From CBDFLD01 sp965249005 (GTDB taxonomy: Bacteria; Acidobacteriota; UBA6911), in contig CBDFLD010000018.1 of NCBI GenBank assembly GCA_965249005.1, forward strand, positions 186,001 to 250,000: a stretch of DNA of 64,000 nucleotides, written 5' to 3'. This document shows positions 8,633-18,389 of this stretch, piece by piece (the first letter of the stretch is position 1; each line of letters starts with the position of its first letter). Position numbers and translations under genes: made by a program. The notes beneath the pieces were generated by a model. That model saw only the letters and a program-made list of their open reading frames with translations. It was not told where the DNA came from and searched no databases.

Positions 8633-10141
8633 ATGACCAACGGTCCCATTCGTGTCCGCATTGCTCCGTCGCCCACCGGGGACCCCCATGTGGGAACGGC
8701 TTACCAGGCTCTTTTCAACTACGTCTTCGCGAAAGGCCAGGGCGGCCAATTCATCCTGCGCATCGAAGACACGGACCGCGCGCGGTCCAGTTCCGACTCC
8801 GAGCGGGCAATCCTGGAGTCGCTGCGTTGGCTCGGTCTGCAATGGGACGAAGGTCCCGATGTGGGGGGTCCGTTTGCGCCCTATCGTCAGAGCGAGCGAC
8901 TCGAGATCTACCGGAAGCATGTCGACGTCCTGCTCGAGGCAGGGCATGCCTATCGATGCTTTTGCACAAAGGAAAGACTCGACCGAATCAGGGCCGAGAA
9001 CCGAGATCGCAAGCTATTTCCCGGCTACGATCGACACTGCCGCGGCCTGTCTCAAGAGGAAACCAAGGCCCGGATGGGGGCAGCAGAGCCCTCCGTCGTG
9101 CGCATGAAAGTACCCATCAGCGGCATTTGCCAAATGCACGACATGCTTCGAGGAGAAATCCAGAGAGAGTGGGCATCCATTGACGACCAGGTGATTCTGA
9201 AGTCGGACGGCTTTCCCACCTATCACCTCGCGAACGTGGTCGATGATCATCTCATGGGCATCACACACGTCATCCGGGGAGAGGAATGGATCAACTCCCT
9301 CCCGAAACACATTCAGCTCTACCTTCACTTTGGATTCGAGCCTCCGGCCTTCTGTCACCTTCCCCTTCTACGCAACACGGACCGGTCCAAACTATCGAAG
9401 CGTAAGAATCCGACCTCGATCCTCTATTTTCGGCGGGCTGGATTCCTACCGGAGGCGTTGCTGAACTTCCTGGCCCTCATGGGCTGGTCCTTCGGTGAAG
9501 ACAACGAAAAGTTCCAGCTGGAAGAAATGGTGCGCCAGTTCCGGCTGGAAGACATGACCCTCGGCGGTCCGGTATTCGATGTCCAGAAGCTTCGCTGGCT
9601 GAACGGTCGGTATATTCGCGAAGACCACAACACAGAATCCCTTCGGGCAAGACTCGAGGAATGGTCGTTGAATGCCGAGAACTTCGGCAAGATCATTCCG
9701 CTGGCACAGCCGAGAATGGAAACACTATCGGACTGGGGTTACTTGACAGCTTTCTTTTTTGCCGATGCGGTGCCGATAGATCCCGAGGAGCTCGTACTCA
9801 AAGGGAAGACGTCTTCCGAACTGGCCATGATCTTGCTGATGACGATCTGGCAACTCGAGCAACAAAAGGATTTTGCCAGTTCGTCCATCGAGGCCTCACT
9901 CAGGGAAATGGGCGAGAAAATGGATATCAAGCTTCGAGACCTGCTCGTCCCTTTCTATGTAGCCATCACCGGCTCGAAGGCCTCGACTCCAATTTTTCAG
10001 TCCATGGAGATACTCGGCTCCGATATGGCGCGAATGCGGCTGCGCCAAGCTGTTCAAGCCCTGGGAGGCATCTCGGGGAAACGCATGAAAGAGATCGAAA
10101 AAAACTACGCTAAATTATTCACCGGGTCCTCGACCCGGTGA
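8633..10141 (+). CDS. gltX: Glutamyl-tRNA synthetase
   Basis: A 502-aa class Ic aminoacyl-tRNA synthetase. APSPTGDPHVGTAYQALFNY carries a HIGH-type motif as HVGT, and DRSKLSKRKNPTS is the KMSKS counterpart. LRIEDTDRAR and the VIRGEEWINSLPKH segment are glutamyl-specific landmarks. The ATG at 8633 is preferred, since the 50 codons upstream in frame lack similarity. It ends in a TGA that overlaps an inverted repeat and faces the convergent glnS. It charges tRNA-Glu; the presence of GlnS suggests it need not also charge tRNA-Gln. Confidence 0.95.
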   Translation: MTNGPIRVRIAPSPTGDPHVGTAYQALFNYVFAKGQGGQFILRIEDTDRARSSSDSERAILESLRWLGLQWDEGPDVGGPFAPYRQSERLEIYRKHVDVLLEAGHAYRCFCTKERLDRIRAENRDRKLFPGYDRHCRGLSQEETKARMGAAEPSVVRMKVPISGICQMHDMLRGEIQREWASIDDQVILKSDGFPTYHLANVVDDHLMGITHVIRGEEWINSLPKHIQLYLHFGFEPPAFCHLPLLRNTDRSKLSKRKNPTSILYFRRAGFLPEALLNFLALMGWSFGEDNEKFQLEEMVRQFRLEDMTLGGPVFDVQKLRWLNGRYIREDHNTESLRARLEEWSLNAENFGKIIPLAQPRMETLSDWGYLTAFFFADAVPIDPEELVLKGKTSSELAMILLMTIWQLEQQKDFASSSIEASLREMGEKMDIKLRDLLVPFYVAITGSKASTPIFQSMEILGSDMARMRLRQAVQALGGISGKRMKEIEKNYAKLFTGSSTR

Positions 10142-10175
10142 GCTATCAGCGGTCAGCGACTGACAGCTGATAGCT
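10141..10175. terminator. Inverted repeat between convergent gltX and glnS
   Basis: The arms AGCTATCAGC and GCTGATAGCT (10 bp, perfect) enclose a second inner pair GTCAG/CTGAC around CGA. It sits exactly between two convergent stop codons, where a bidirectional terminator would be expected, but it has no flanking T-tract. The arm sequence GCTGATAGCT also recurs beside the IS110 insertions at 26507-26516 and 33005-33025, so it may instead belong to a short dispersed palindrome family. Confidence 0.5.
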
Positions 10176-11916
10176 ACTTCGCCAGCTTCTTCTCGATCTT
10201 GGCCCAGGCGTCTCGCAGCGTGACGGTTCGATTGAACACGAGCTTTTCTCCGCTGCTGTCACGATCGACGCAAAAATAGCCCTGCCGCTCGAACTGGTAG
10301 CGGGTTTCCGGCGAAGCGCCGACCAAGCTTGGTTCCACCCGGCAGCCGGTCAAGGTCACCAAAGAGTCGGGGTTCAAGCTTCGTCTGAAGTCTTCTCCGC
10401 CTTGAACAGGGTTTGCTGACGAGAACAGGCGATCATAAAGCCGGACTTCCGCCTCCAGCGCATGCGCAGCCGAAACCCAATGCAGCGTCCCGCGGACCTT
10501 GCGGCCGTCCGGCGATGTTCCGCCGCGGGTCGCCGGGTCATAGGTACAGCGCAGTTCCAGAACCTCGCCGGTCTGTTCGTCCCGTATCACTTCCTTGCAG
10601 GTAATGTAGTAGCAATAGCGTAACCGCACTTCTCTTCCCGGGCCGAGGCGAAACCATTTCTTGGGTGGGTCCTCCCGAAAGTCCTCCTGCTCGATGTACA
10701 GGACCCGTGAAAAAGGAACCTTTCGCGTGCCCGCACCCTCGTCTTCCGGGTTGTTCACCGCGTCCATCTGCTCCACCTTGTCCTCTGGAAAATTCTCGAT
10801 CACCACGCGAAGAGGGCGGAGGACGCCCATGATTCGCGGCGAGTGCCGATTTAGATCCTCCCGTATACAGTACTCGAGCAACGCAACGTCGACGACGCCG
10901 TCTCGCTTGGCGATTCCGACCCGCTCACAGAAAGTGCGAATCGACTCCGGCGTATACCCCCGCCGCCGAAGACCCACGAGGGTGGGCATCCGGGGATCGT
11001 CCCAGCCGGTCACGCGACCTTCTTGCACGAGCTCGAGCAGCTTGCGCTTGCTCATCACGGTGTAGCTGAGGTTGAGCCGTGCAAACTCGATTTGCTGGGG
11101 ATGGCACGGCACGGCCAACTGATCCAGGACCCAATCATACAGAGGACGGTGATCTTCGAATTCAAGTGTGCAGAGCGAATGAGTGATCCCCTCAATCGAG
11201 TCCGACAAGCTATGGGTGTAGTCGTACATCGGGTAGATGCACCAGGTGTCGCCGGTCCGGTGGTGAGGAACGCGGCGAATCCGGTACAGAGTGGGGTCGC
11301 GCATGTTGATGTTGGGAGACGCCATGTCGATCTTGGCGCGCAACACGTGAGTACCATCTTCGAACTCCCCTTGGCGCATCTTCTCGAACAGTTCCAGGTT
11401 CTCTCCCACGGATCGGTTTCTGTGTGGGCTCTCCCGGCCGGGCTCGGTCAGCGTGCCCCGGTACTCGCGAATCTGCTCGACCGTAAGGCTATCCACGTAT
11501 GCTTTTTCCTCCTTGATGAGAGCAACGGCGTAGCCGTACAGCCGATCGAAGTAGTCCGACGCGAAATAGAGCCGATCTCCCCACTCGAAACCCAGCCAGC
11601 CGATGTCCGACTGGATCGCCTCCACATACTCGACGTCCTCCTTGCTCGGGTTGGTGTCGTCGAATCTAAGATTGCAAAGTCCTCCCGGAAACTCCTTCGC
11701 GACGCCAAAATTCAGAGAAATAGACTTGGCGTGTCCAATGTGCAGGTATCCGTTGGGTTCAGGAGGAAACCGGGTATGCACACGACCGTCGTTCTTGTTT
11801 ACGCCGATATCTTCGGAGATGATGCTGCGGATAAAGTCCGTTTGCTTCGACGCGGAGCCCACAGATTCAGCCGATCCGGAGACGACGCCATTTTCTTTGT
11901 TGGGACCACTCGACAT
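10174..11916 (-). CDS. glnS: Glutaminyl-tRNA synthetase
   Basis: A 580-aa class Ic synthetase. TRFPPEPNGYLHIGHAKSI contains the HIGH motif, followed by NLRFDDTNPSKEDVEYVEAI; VMSKRKLLELV is the KMSKS motif. The C-terminal anticodon-binding beta-barrels are present through RGTLHWVSAAHALEAEVRLY and the final FVNRTVTL-like segment (VFNRTVTLRDAWAK). The length is slightly above the ~554 aa of the E. coli enzyme because of an N-terminal tail. It charges tRNA-Gln directly, so the organism probably does not rely only on the amidotransferase route. Confidence 0.95.
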   Translation of the reverse strand: MSSGPNKENGVVSGSAESVGSASKQTDFIRSIISEDIGVNKNDGRVHTRFPPEPNGYLHIGHAKSISLNFGVAKEFPGGLCNLRFDDTNPSKEDVEYVEAIQSDIGWLGFEWGDRLYFASDYFDRLYGYAVALIKEEKAYVDSLTVEQIREYRGTLTEPGRESPHRNRSVGENLELFEKMRQGEFEDGTHVLRAKIDMASPNINMRDPTLYRIRRVPHHRTGDTWCIYPMYDYTHSLSDSIEGITHSLCTLEFEDHRPLYDWVLDQLAVPCHPQQIEFARLNLSYTVMSKRKLLELVQEGRVTGWDDPRMPTLVGLRRRGYTPESIRTFCERVGIAKRDGVVDVALLEYCIREDLNRHSPRIMGVLRPLRVVIENFPEDKVEQMDAVNNPEDEGAGTRKVPFSRVLYIEQEDFREDPPKKWFRLGPGREVRLRYCYYITCKEVIRDEQTGEVLELRCTYDPATRGGTSPDGRKVRGTLHWVSAAHALEAEVRLYDRLFSSANPVQGGEDFRRSLNPDSLVTLTGCRVEPSLVGASPETRYQFERQGYFCVDRDSSGEKLVFNRTVTLRDAWAKIEKKLAK

Positions 11917-12017
11917 CTTCCTAGCTCCTCTTCCTTAGCAATCATACTTCAGAATCCTGAAAACTCTACCGGGGAAAAGGGCGCCCGGATGCGTCTACGC
12001 CGACCAGTGGCCGCCCC

Positions 12018-12434
12018 TCACTCGTGTGTAACCTCTTGCGCCCAGTCCAGTATTTGCTGCACCCTGGGAATCAGAAGTTTCCGCGCCGGCTGGTAGCACA
12101 GCCAGCGGAACTCGTGATGCTCCGGTCTCCCTAGCTGCGGGTTGATGCCCAGACAGACCTCTTCCCCGAGGGACTCGGCGACGTAGTATCGCGCCACCTT
12201 GGCACGACCATAGGGTTGTGTTTCGCGAAACGTCTTCCCCCATCGAAAGTCCAGCTTCCGCAGACTGGTCTCCTCACGCACTTCACGCAACGCGCACTCG
12301 AACGGATCTTCCTTCGCTTCGACTCTCCCTTTCGGAAAGTCCCAGTAGTTGTATGCACGCAGGAGGAGGTAATCGATCTCGGCCTCCCGATATCGCAGCA
12401 CGACTACTCCGGCAGAGAGTTTTCGTTCAATCAT
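12018..12434 (-). CDS. Nudix hydrolase (Ap4A hydrolase-like)
   Basis: A 138-aa Nudix enzyme. The Nudix box reads from GRVEAKEDPFECALREVREE into TSL, with the GX5EX7REVXEEX layout that binds the divalent metal. The N-terminus MIERKLSAGVVVLRY and YNYWDFPKGR are typical of bis(5'-nucleosyl)-tetraphosphatase-like members. It lies downstream of glnS in genome order but in the same orientation, with a 100-bp gap to the glnS start at 11916. The substrate is inferred from similarity only. Confidence 0.88.
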   Translation of the reverse strand: MIERKLSAGVVVLRYREAEIDYLLLRAYNYWDFPKGRVEAKEDPFECALREVREETSLRKLDFRWGKTFRETQPYGRAKVARYYVAESLGEEVCLGINPQLGRPEHHEFRWLCYQPARKLLIPRVQQILDWAQEVTHE

Positions 12435-12574
12435 AGTCTGGCACGCAAGGTGCTATCCGGTCCGTCGACTGCGATTCTACCCCAAGGGCCATGCCGAACT
12501 GAGCAAAGACGTCTGTTATGGCAATGAGGGTTGCCCAATACGCGTGCACGACCGATCCGGGGACAACCTCCCCA

Positions 12575-14896
12575 CTAGAAGAGCTTCAACTGATTATCGT
12601 CTCCCACGACCTCGTCAAAGCTCAGTTCGAGCAACGTCAGTACCGGCTCGGCCACCGCTCGGACCTGCTTTTGAACATAGTGCTCGTAATCCAAGGCAGA
12701 CCGTTGCTCATTCGCCGGCTCTGGCCCCTTCTTTGTGATGACATAGGTAATCACGGACCCAGGCTTCGAGGTCATCTTTCGCGCAGCCGCTACATGGGGA
12801 GGGGTCGATGCCGTATACGCGCTGAGGTTCTTGCGCAGTGATTTTCGGTAGACGAGCAACTCGTCGAAAGCGCCCGCGCGCAACTCCGACACGGCCTGCC
12901 TCAGATAGCTGTCGACGGGACGATCCGAGAAAAGCCTCAGGTACAGCTCATGCTGTACCCTCTTGGCCAACTCGGTCCAATCACTACGGACAAATTCCAT
13001 CCCGGTGAACACCACTTCGGGGACTTGCTGGTTCTGTACGAGCCCTGCGTAGCGCTTTCGCGCACCGGCGGTCCCATGGCGAATGGCAGGCAGAAACAAT
13101 CTCCGATAGAGCACTTCGAACTCGAGCTCCAGACGACTTCGGACCCTCCAGTTCTGCAGGATGTAGTCGCTCAGATCCCTGTTCAGCTCGGCGACAAGCC
13201 TGGATCCCAACGCATGCGCGGCATCCGGATCCTCCAAGCTGGATTCCACGAACAGGCTATCGGTATCTCCATAAAGGACCGAATAGCCATAGTCCTCGAT
13301 CCTGCCCTTCGACCACAACAGGATCTCCCGTCCGAATCCGGTAATCGCGTTGGCCAGCTTTGGAGATGCAAAACGGCACGCCGGCGTCCCCAGCACACCA
13401 TAGAACGAGTTCATGAGAATCTTGATGGCCTGGCTGGCGACCAGATCCCCGGCGCGCTTGGCCGCTTCTCGCCGGGGAAACAACTCATCCAGAAGCTGGG
13501 GAAGGATCCCGGGCACTCGTTTAAACGCCGCTCCGTTGGGTGCCACGATCGCATCTTCTTCCGACGCGTCTGACGTCAGCCCCAAGGGGTCGATTTGAAA
13601 GGTCCGAATGATGTTCGGATAGAGACTCTTGAAATCGAAGATCAATACGTTCCGATACAGACCAGGCAACGGGTCCAGGACATGGCCTCCCGTTGTCTGG
13701 ACATCGGAGGATACAGGTTGCGCTACAGTCGGCGCCACGATGTCCCGGCGCGACAGTTCCGACAGGTACAGAAAATCGAAGGACGCGATGCTCGCCGCGA
13801 CTCGATCCGGCGGCATCCCGGTCAGCCGGCTTCGTTCGACCGTCAACTCGACCAGCCGGAGCTTGTCCAATATCTCCAGCACCAGCTGTGAATCATTGAG
13901 ATTGTATTGAATGAAACGCTCTCGATCCTCCCTGAACGCCTTGAAGATATCCTCGGCGCGATGGTCGCCGGTAATCGTCTTCCCTTTCCCCAAGATCTCT
14001 CGGGCCGCGTTATCGAGAGAATAGCTCTCCAACCGGACAAAGGCTCCACGGAGGAGCTCGATACCGTCGAGCACCACCCGACCCTGAACCGTCGCGTGCT
14101 TTGTCGCCCCGCGAAAGTTCGTCGTCCGCATCCTGAGCGGTTCGGGTCCTCTCCCGATAGATAAAGGCGTGCCGTGGTTGCCCGCGATTCTCAGGAGAAC
14201 CGACAGATCGAATTCTACGACATTCCATCCCGTCAAAATGTCCGGATCGAGCTCCTTGACACGCTGGATGAACGACTCCAGCAGCTCCTTCTCGCTGCGA
14301 CATTCGATGGCTCCCTCAGGATTCTGCGTCCCAGGCGGAGTGTAAATCAGAACCTCCGAAGCCCCGCACCCGTAGAGCGAGACAGAAAGCAGCCGTCGCG
14401 CGTTCGGGTCCGTTTCGATGTCGAAGGACAAAACGGACAGTTCAGGCGTCCAATCGCATGGAACGATCTGTGGGTTCAAGAAAACGTCGTCGACACCATT
14501 GCCCAGGCGGGGCGCGCCTCGGATCTCGACCGAGGCTCGGATTCCTCGGTCAATGAGATATCGATAAGCGAAGCGGATGTCCGCCTCATGACAAGGAATG
14601 CCGGCCCTGGAGAGCCGGTCCCGCAATGGCGGGGTATCCTCGGGCCTCGATACCTCGACGCGAATGACAGGATTTCCTTCGAGATCCACCTTGGAACGCT
14701 CAGCTGCGACGACCTTGGCCCCGAGAGCACGAGCCCTGCCGGCATCTTCTTCCCGAATATGGAAATGAGGAACCTGCTGGGTGTCGCGTACGAGAAAGGA
14801 CCGGCCGTTGTCCAGCTTGCCGTAGAGCGTCACGACCGGCTGTCCGGATTCGATACGGTAGGTGGGTTGTAGGACAAATCCTCTATAAATGGGCAC
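12575..14896 (-). CDS. polB: DNA polymerase II (family B)
   Basis: A 773-aa replicative-fold family-B polymerase, close to the ~783 aa of E. coli Pol II. The 3'-5' exonuclease motif I is SFDIETDPN; motif II is in ILTGWNVVEFDL; motif III lies in YNLNDSQLV. Polymerase motifs: DFKSLYPNIIRTF (A), KILMNSFYGVLG (B) and YGDTDSLF (C). The C-terminus ends QLKLF, a good match to the beta-clamp-binding peptide that ends Pol II (QLGLF in E. coli). All catalytic acids are present. The usual role is translesion synthesis and replication restart, often under SOS control; no LexA box was identified upstream. Confidence 0.95.
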   Translation of the reverse strand: MPIYRGFVLQPTYRIESGQPVVTLYGKLDNGRSFLVRDTQQVPHFHIREEDAGRARALGAKVVAAERSKVDLEGNPVIRVEVSRPEDTPPLRDRLSRAGIPCHEADIRFAYRYLIDRGIRASVEIRGAPRLGNGVDDVFLNPQIVPCDWTPELSVLSFDIETDPNARRLLSVSLYGCGASEVLIYTPPGTQNPEGAIECRSEKELLESFIQRVKELDPDILTGWNVVEFDLSVLLRIAGNHGTPLSIGRGPEPLRMRTTNFRGATKHATVQGRVVLDGIELLRGAFVRLESYSLDNAAREILGKGKTITGDHRAEDIFKAFREDRERFIQYNLNDSQLVLEILDKLRLVELTVERSRLTGMPPDRVAASIASFDFLYLSELSRRDIVAPTVAQPVSSDVQTTGGHVLDPLPGLYRNVLIFDFKSLYPNIIRTFQIDPLGLTSDASEEDAIVAPNGAAFKRVPGILPQLLDELFPRREAAKRAGDLVASQAIKILMNSFYGVLGTPACRFASPKLANAITGFGREILLWSKGRIEDYGYSVLYGDTDSLFVESSLEDPDAAHALGSRLVAELNRDLSDYILQNWRVRSRLELEFEVLYRRLFLPAIRHGTAGARKRYAGLVQNQQVPEVVFTGMEFVRSDWTELAKRVQHELYLRLFSDRPVDSYLRQAVSELRAGAFDELLVYRKSLRKNLSAYTASTPPHVAAARKMTSKPGSVITYVITKKGPEPANEQRSALDYEHYVQKQVRAVAEPVLTLLELSFDEVVGDDNQLKLF

Positions 14897-14941
14897 TCGA
14901 CTCGATCTCCATGGCGGCGGGGCTCGCGACCCGGCGCTCCG

Positions 14942-16414
14942 TCAGCGGTCCACTTTCAGGTTCGTCTCTCGGCGGGGCACCGACGGCTTCCACCCTATCT
15001 CTTGGGCCACCCGGTGGGCCATCTTGACGCAGTCGTTCAGCCCCACCCCGTAATAGGCGTTCCCGACACAGTGCAGACCGGGGTGACGGCCGGCGAGTCG
15101 TTCGATCCGCTCTCGCCGCTCGCGATGACCGAGGTTGAATTGAGGAATGCCTTGCGGCCACCGATAAATACGGAGCTTATCGGGATCTTTCTTGATCCCG
15201 ATAAGCGGATCCAGTTCCTTCCGGACTGTGGCCCATAGTTCTCCATCGGACAATCCCGCAGCATCGGGATCGTTCGCGCCCCCCAGCATGGTACGGAACT
15301 GCACCGATCCCGTGGGACACCGACCGGAAAATATGGAAGAGGTCCAGATAGAGCCCAGAGTTCGGGTACGTTCACGACGCGGGATCAAGAAGCCAAAGCC
15401 GTCCAGCGAATGCCGAATATCCTCAACTCGATGGCCGCTGGCGACAACGGCAATCGGGGCGTAAGGAATCGCCGCGAAAGCGTCAGCCAATTCCGGGTCA
15501 AAATCGCGGAGGATCCGGGAAGCCGCAAACGTGGGGCAAGCCAAGACCACGCGATTTGTTCGCATCCTGTCTCCACGGGTATCGGTGACTTCCCACGTTT
15601 GTCCATCTCGAGCGACGCGGGATACGGCTCGATCGAGCTGAATCACCCCTTGGAGATATTTGCCCAGCCGAGTGACCAAAAGATCGAGGCCCCCTTGAAA
15701 GGAGGTCAGCGTGCCACCGGGACCAGCCGGTCCCCCGGTCCGTTTTCCTTTGCTGCGATTTTGCGCCTGGATAGCGCGCGCCCTTTTTCGGGCCAGCATC
15801 GCTCGCACAAGCGACCCATGTTCCATCTCCATCTCCCGCATGATCGGAAAGCAGGAGGGAAGCGACAGCTTACGGGCGTCCCCACCAAAGATACCGGAGA
15901 CCATCGGGTCGACGAAGGTTTCAGCTGCACCCCGACCCATTCGACGAGCCGCGAAATCGAAGACCGATTCATCGCTTTGATCTGAGCGCTTGCGAATCAA
16001 CGGCTCGGCGAACACCCGCAACTTCTCCAACGGACCGAGCAGCCCGGTGCTCAAGAACAAGGGAGGGGAGAACGGTACCGGGTGCAGTCGACCCTGCTTC
16101 ACTATGAACCGTTTCTCGCTGTTTTCGTTTGCTCGTTCCGTCAGACGGGACAACCCGATCTCGTCGACCAGGCGCAAAGTAAGAGGTTCTCGGTCCAGGA
16201 ACCCGTTCGGCCCCCAATCCACGGAATATCCATCGACCCGATCCGTTCCAATCGTGCCGCCGAGACGGGGGGCCGATTCCCAAAGCTCCCAAGACCCTGC
16301 GTTTTTGCCCAGGCCCAGCCAATGGGCAAACGCCAGACCGGAAATGCCTCCTCCGACGATCAAGCCATCCCGATTATCGGACGAACGTTCCCCCTCCAAC
16401 AAGACCTCCTGCAC
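14942..16414 (-). CDS. hemY: Protoporphyrinogen oxidase, HemY type
   Basis: A 490-aa FAD-dependent amine-oxidase-fold protein. The N-terminal LIVGGGISGLAFAHWLG is the dinucleotide-binding fold, followed by ESAPRLGGTIGTDRVDGYSV and WGPNGFLDREP, which are characteristic of oxygen-dependent protoporphyrinogen IX oxidases. DPMVSGIFGGDARKLS and the C-terminal HCVGNAYYGVGLNDCVKMAH are further signatures. Other heme genes are not adjacent. It starts 15 bp after the stop of hflX in the same direction, so the two are probably co-transcribed. Confidence 0.88.
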   Translation of the reverse strand: MQEVLLEGERSSDNRDGLIVGGGISGLAFAHWLGLGKNAGSWELWESAPRLGGTIGTDRVDGYSVDWGPNGFLDREPLTLRLVDEIGLSRLTERANENSEKRFIVKQGRLHPVPFSPPLFLSTGLLGPLEKLRVFAEPLIRKRSDQSDESVFDFAARRMGRGAAETFVDPMVSGIFGGDARKLSLPSCFPIMREMEMEHGSLVRAMLARKRARAIQAQNRSKGKRTGGPAGPGGTLTSFQGGLDLLVTRLGKYLQGVIQLDRAVSRVARDGQTWEVTDTRGDRMRTNRVVLACPTFAASRILRDFDPELADAFAAIPYAPIAVVASGHRVEDIRHSLDGFGFLIPRRERTRTLGSIWTSSIFSGRCPTGSVQFRTMLGGANDPDAAGLSDGELWATVRKELDPLIGIKKDPDKLRIYRWPQGIPQFNLGHRERRERIERLAGRHPGLHCVGNAYYGVGLNDCVKMAHRVAQEIGWKPSVPRRETNLKVDR

Positions 16415-16429
16415 AAGACCACGGATGAA

Positions 16430-18052
16430 TCAGGTTTCGATGGGATGGAAAGCGTCGCCGCGCGCAGGTTCGGGTGGCGTCGACCCCGTTTCGTAACCGG
16501 TGTTGGTCCTCAGGATGCGAATTCGAGCTTCCGCCGCAACCAGGATCTGATCAAGGCCCTGGCGCCGTAGAGCGCTCACCGCGACAGCCTCGCAGCGGCG
16601 GCTGAGCACGGCGGCGAACTCCGGTTCGAGCAGGTCGCACTTGTTCAGGACTACCAATCTCGGCACCATTCCCAGGCCCAGCTCCGTCAATATTTCTTCG
16701 ACGGCTTCCATCCTTCGATCCAGTTGGGAATCCGACGCATCGACCACGTGAAGGAGCAGATTCGCGTCATCCAACTCTTCGAGCGTCGCGCGAAAGGCCG
16801 TCAGCAGGGCCGCTGGAAGATTCTGGATGAACCCAACTGTATCGGTGATCACCACGTCGCCCTCGGCGGGAAAACGCAACCGCCGTGACGTGGGATCAAG
16901 CGTCTCGAACATCTTGTCCGCCGCACCCACACGACTTTCCGTCATTGCATTCAAGAGCGTGCTCTTGCCGGCGTTGGTGTAGCCAATGATGGATAAGGTC
17001 GGAATGCGGTTCTTGAGCCTCCGCTGTCGACGCGTGCTTCGCTGCTTCGATAGCTTAGCAATGCTTTTCTCGAGATGACGTATCCGATCTCTGGCCCTGC
17101 GTCTACCGATCTCCAGAACGGTCTCGCCCGGGCCGCGACCGCCGATTCCGCCCGTCAAACGGGAGAGACCGGCATCCTTCTCGGTCAAACGGGGCAAGGA
17201 GTACTTCAGTTGTGCCAGCTCCACCTGAAGTTTCCCGTCTCGACTCTTGGCGCGTTGAGCGAAGATATCGAGGATCAGTTGAGTACGGTCAATCGCCTTC
17301 AAACCGGTGGCATCCTCGAAGGCTCTCGCCTGAGCCGGCTTGAGATCGATATCGAAGATCACGACTTCTGCGTCCCTCCGCATCCCCTCCAGGACGATCT
17401 CCTGAAGCTTGACCCGACCCACGATGGTCCGGGGATGAATCTGGCGACGCTTCTGCGGTATGACGCTGGCCACGTCGACCCCGGACGCCCGGACGAGTTC
17501 GACGGTTTCCGAAAGCGATTCACTCTTTCCAGACACCCCTACGATGAGGGCTCGCTCGGTTTTCCGGGACCCGGATCCTCCTCGGGCAACTCTAGAGAAT
17601 TCACTTTCCAGTGCACGAATCTCCGAATCGAAATCGAAGTCGAGATTATGGATGTCTTTTGCCAACACCTTTCGAAAGGGATCGGTGTGGTCGCCGTCAC
17701 TCTGCAGCAGCGGAAGGATATGGGCCAGCTCGACAGAGCCCGGGTTGCCGTCGGAATCGACCTGGACCGCCACGATGAGATCGAGCCGGAGAAGCGCCAG
17801 GTCATTGAGGTCGTCTTGCGTCAGCGGCTCCCCACGAAGGTGTGTGTGGACCAGCCGCAATCCGCGAAAACGTCCAGCGCCCCCGCGAAGTCGTCCGATT
17901 TCCGGAACCACCAGATGCGTGGTATCTCCAACGATGACGCTTCGGACCATCCCCTCACGTGAGACGAGAATCCCAACCTGACGGCCCAGCTCTCTTGAAA
18001 TCGTGGCTAGATGTTTGGCGAGCTCCGGTGAGACCACCTCATGGATCGACAC
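16430..18052 (-). CDS. hflX: GTPase HflX
   Basis: A 540-aa ribosome-associated GTPase. The N-terminal ~170 residues are an extra domain seen in long HflX forms. The HflX domain spans ~170-340 with the glycine-rich LTGGIGGRGPGETVLE and DIFAQRAKSRDGKLQVELAQ. The G domain carries G1 GYTNAGKSTLLNAM, G3 DTVGFI and G4 NKCD. HflX splits or rescues stalled 70S ribosomes under stress. It heads a likely hflX-hemY transcript. The upstream interval holds repeat copy A and no further gene. Confidence 0.93.
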   Translation of the reverse strand: MSIHEVVSPELAKHLATISRELGRQVGILVSREGMVRSVIVGDTTHLVVPEIGRLRGGAGRFRGLRLVHTHLRGEPLTQDDLNDLALLRLDLIVAVQVDSDGNPGSVELAHILPLLQSDGDHTDPFRKVLAKDIHNLDFDFDSEIRALESEFSRVARGGSGSRKTERALIVGVSGKSESLSETVELVRASGVDVASVIPQKRRQIHPRTIVGRVKLQEIVLEGMRRDAEVVIFDIDLKPAQARAFEDATGLKAIDRTQLILDIFAQRAKSRDGKLQVELAQLKYSLPRLTEKDAGLSRLTGGIGGRGPGETVLEIGRRRARDRIRHLEKSIAKLSKQRSTRRQRRLKNRIPTLSIIGYTNAGKSTLLNAMTESRVGAADKMFETLDPTSRRLRFPAEGDVVITDTVGFIQNLPAALLTAFRATLEELDDANLLLHVVDASDSQLDRRMEAVEEILTELGLGMVPRLVVLNKCDLLEPEFAAVLSRRCEAVAVSALRRQGLDQILVAAEARIRILRTNTGYETGSTPPEPARGDAFHPIET

Positions 18053-18201
18053 GCGCCGGCGGAATGTTCTCTCCAGGGACTTCCGTTGTGAGGGCTTGAT
18101 ACCTCTGAGGTTGCCTTCTAGCTGTCGAATAAGTCACCACCGTGGGGCCTCATCCTTGCCCCACTGTTATTTTACATTGCGCCGGGTCCGCAACCCAGCG
18201 C

Positions 18202-18332
18202 GCTTTCAGCGCTGACTGGCGCAACGCGCCAGTCGCTTGGGAACGTAACTGCGCAGCGCACCGTGAAAAACCGTGGTTTTTGACGATTTGCTAAGTTACA
18301 CGCATAGCAGCAGATCCGCGAGCAGTTACTTA
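18202..18332 (-). repeat. ~130-bp dispersed hairpin repeat, copy A
   Basis: Read on the minus strand it begins TAAGTAACTGCTCGCGG and ends with a 9-bp-arm hairpin (GACTGGCGC, 3-nt loop, GCGCCAGTC) followed by AGCGCTGAAAGC. It is near-identical to copies at 23045-23169 and 26519-26650. An inner GTAACTG/CAGTTAC inverted pair and a near-palindromic AAAAACCACGGTTTTT are shared. It occupies most of the 337-bp space between hflX and the peptidase gene; 18053-18201 and 18333-18389 show only short GC-rich palindromes. It retains the uninterrupted end at which IS110 inserted next to copy B. Confidence 0.88.
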
Positions 18333-18389
18333 CGAGCATACTGCCGTCGGCGGATAGCGCTGAGCGCGCCTGCTCCCAGGAGCGTGGCG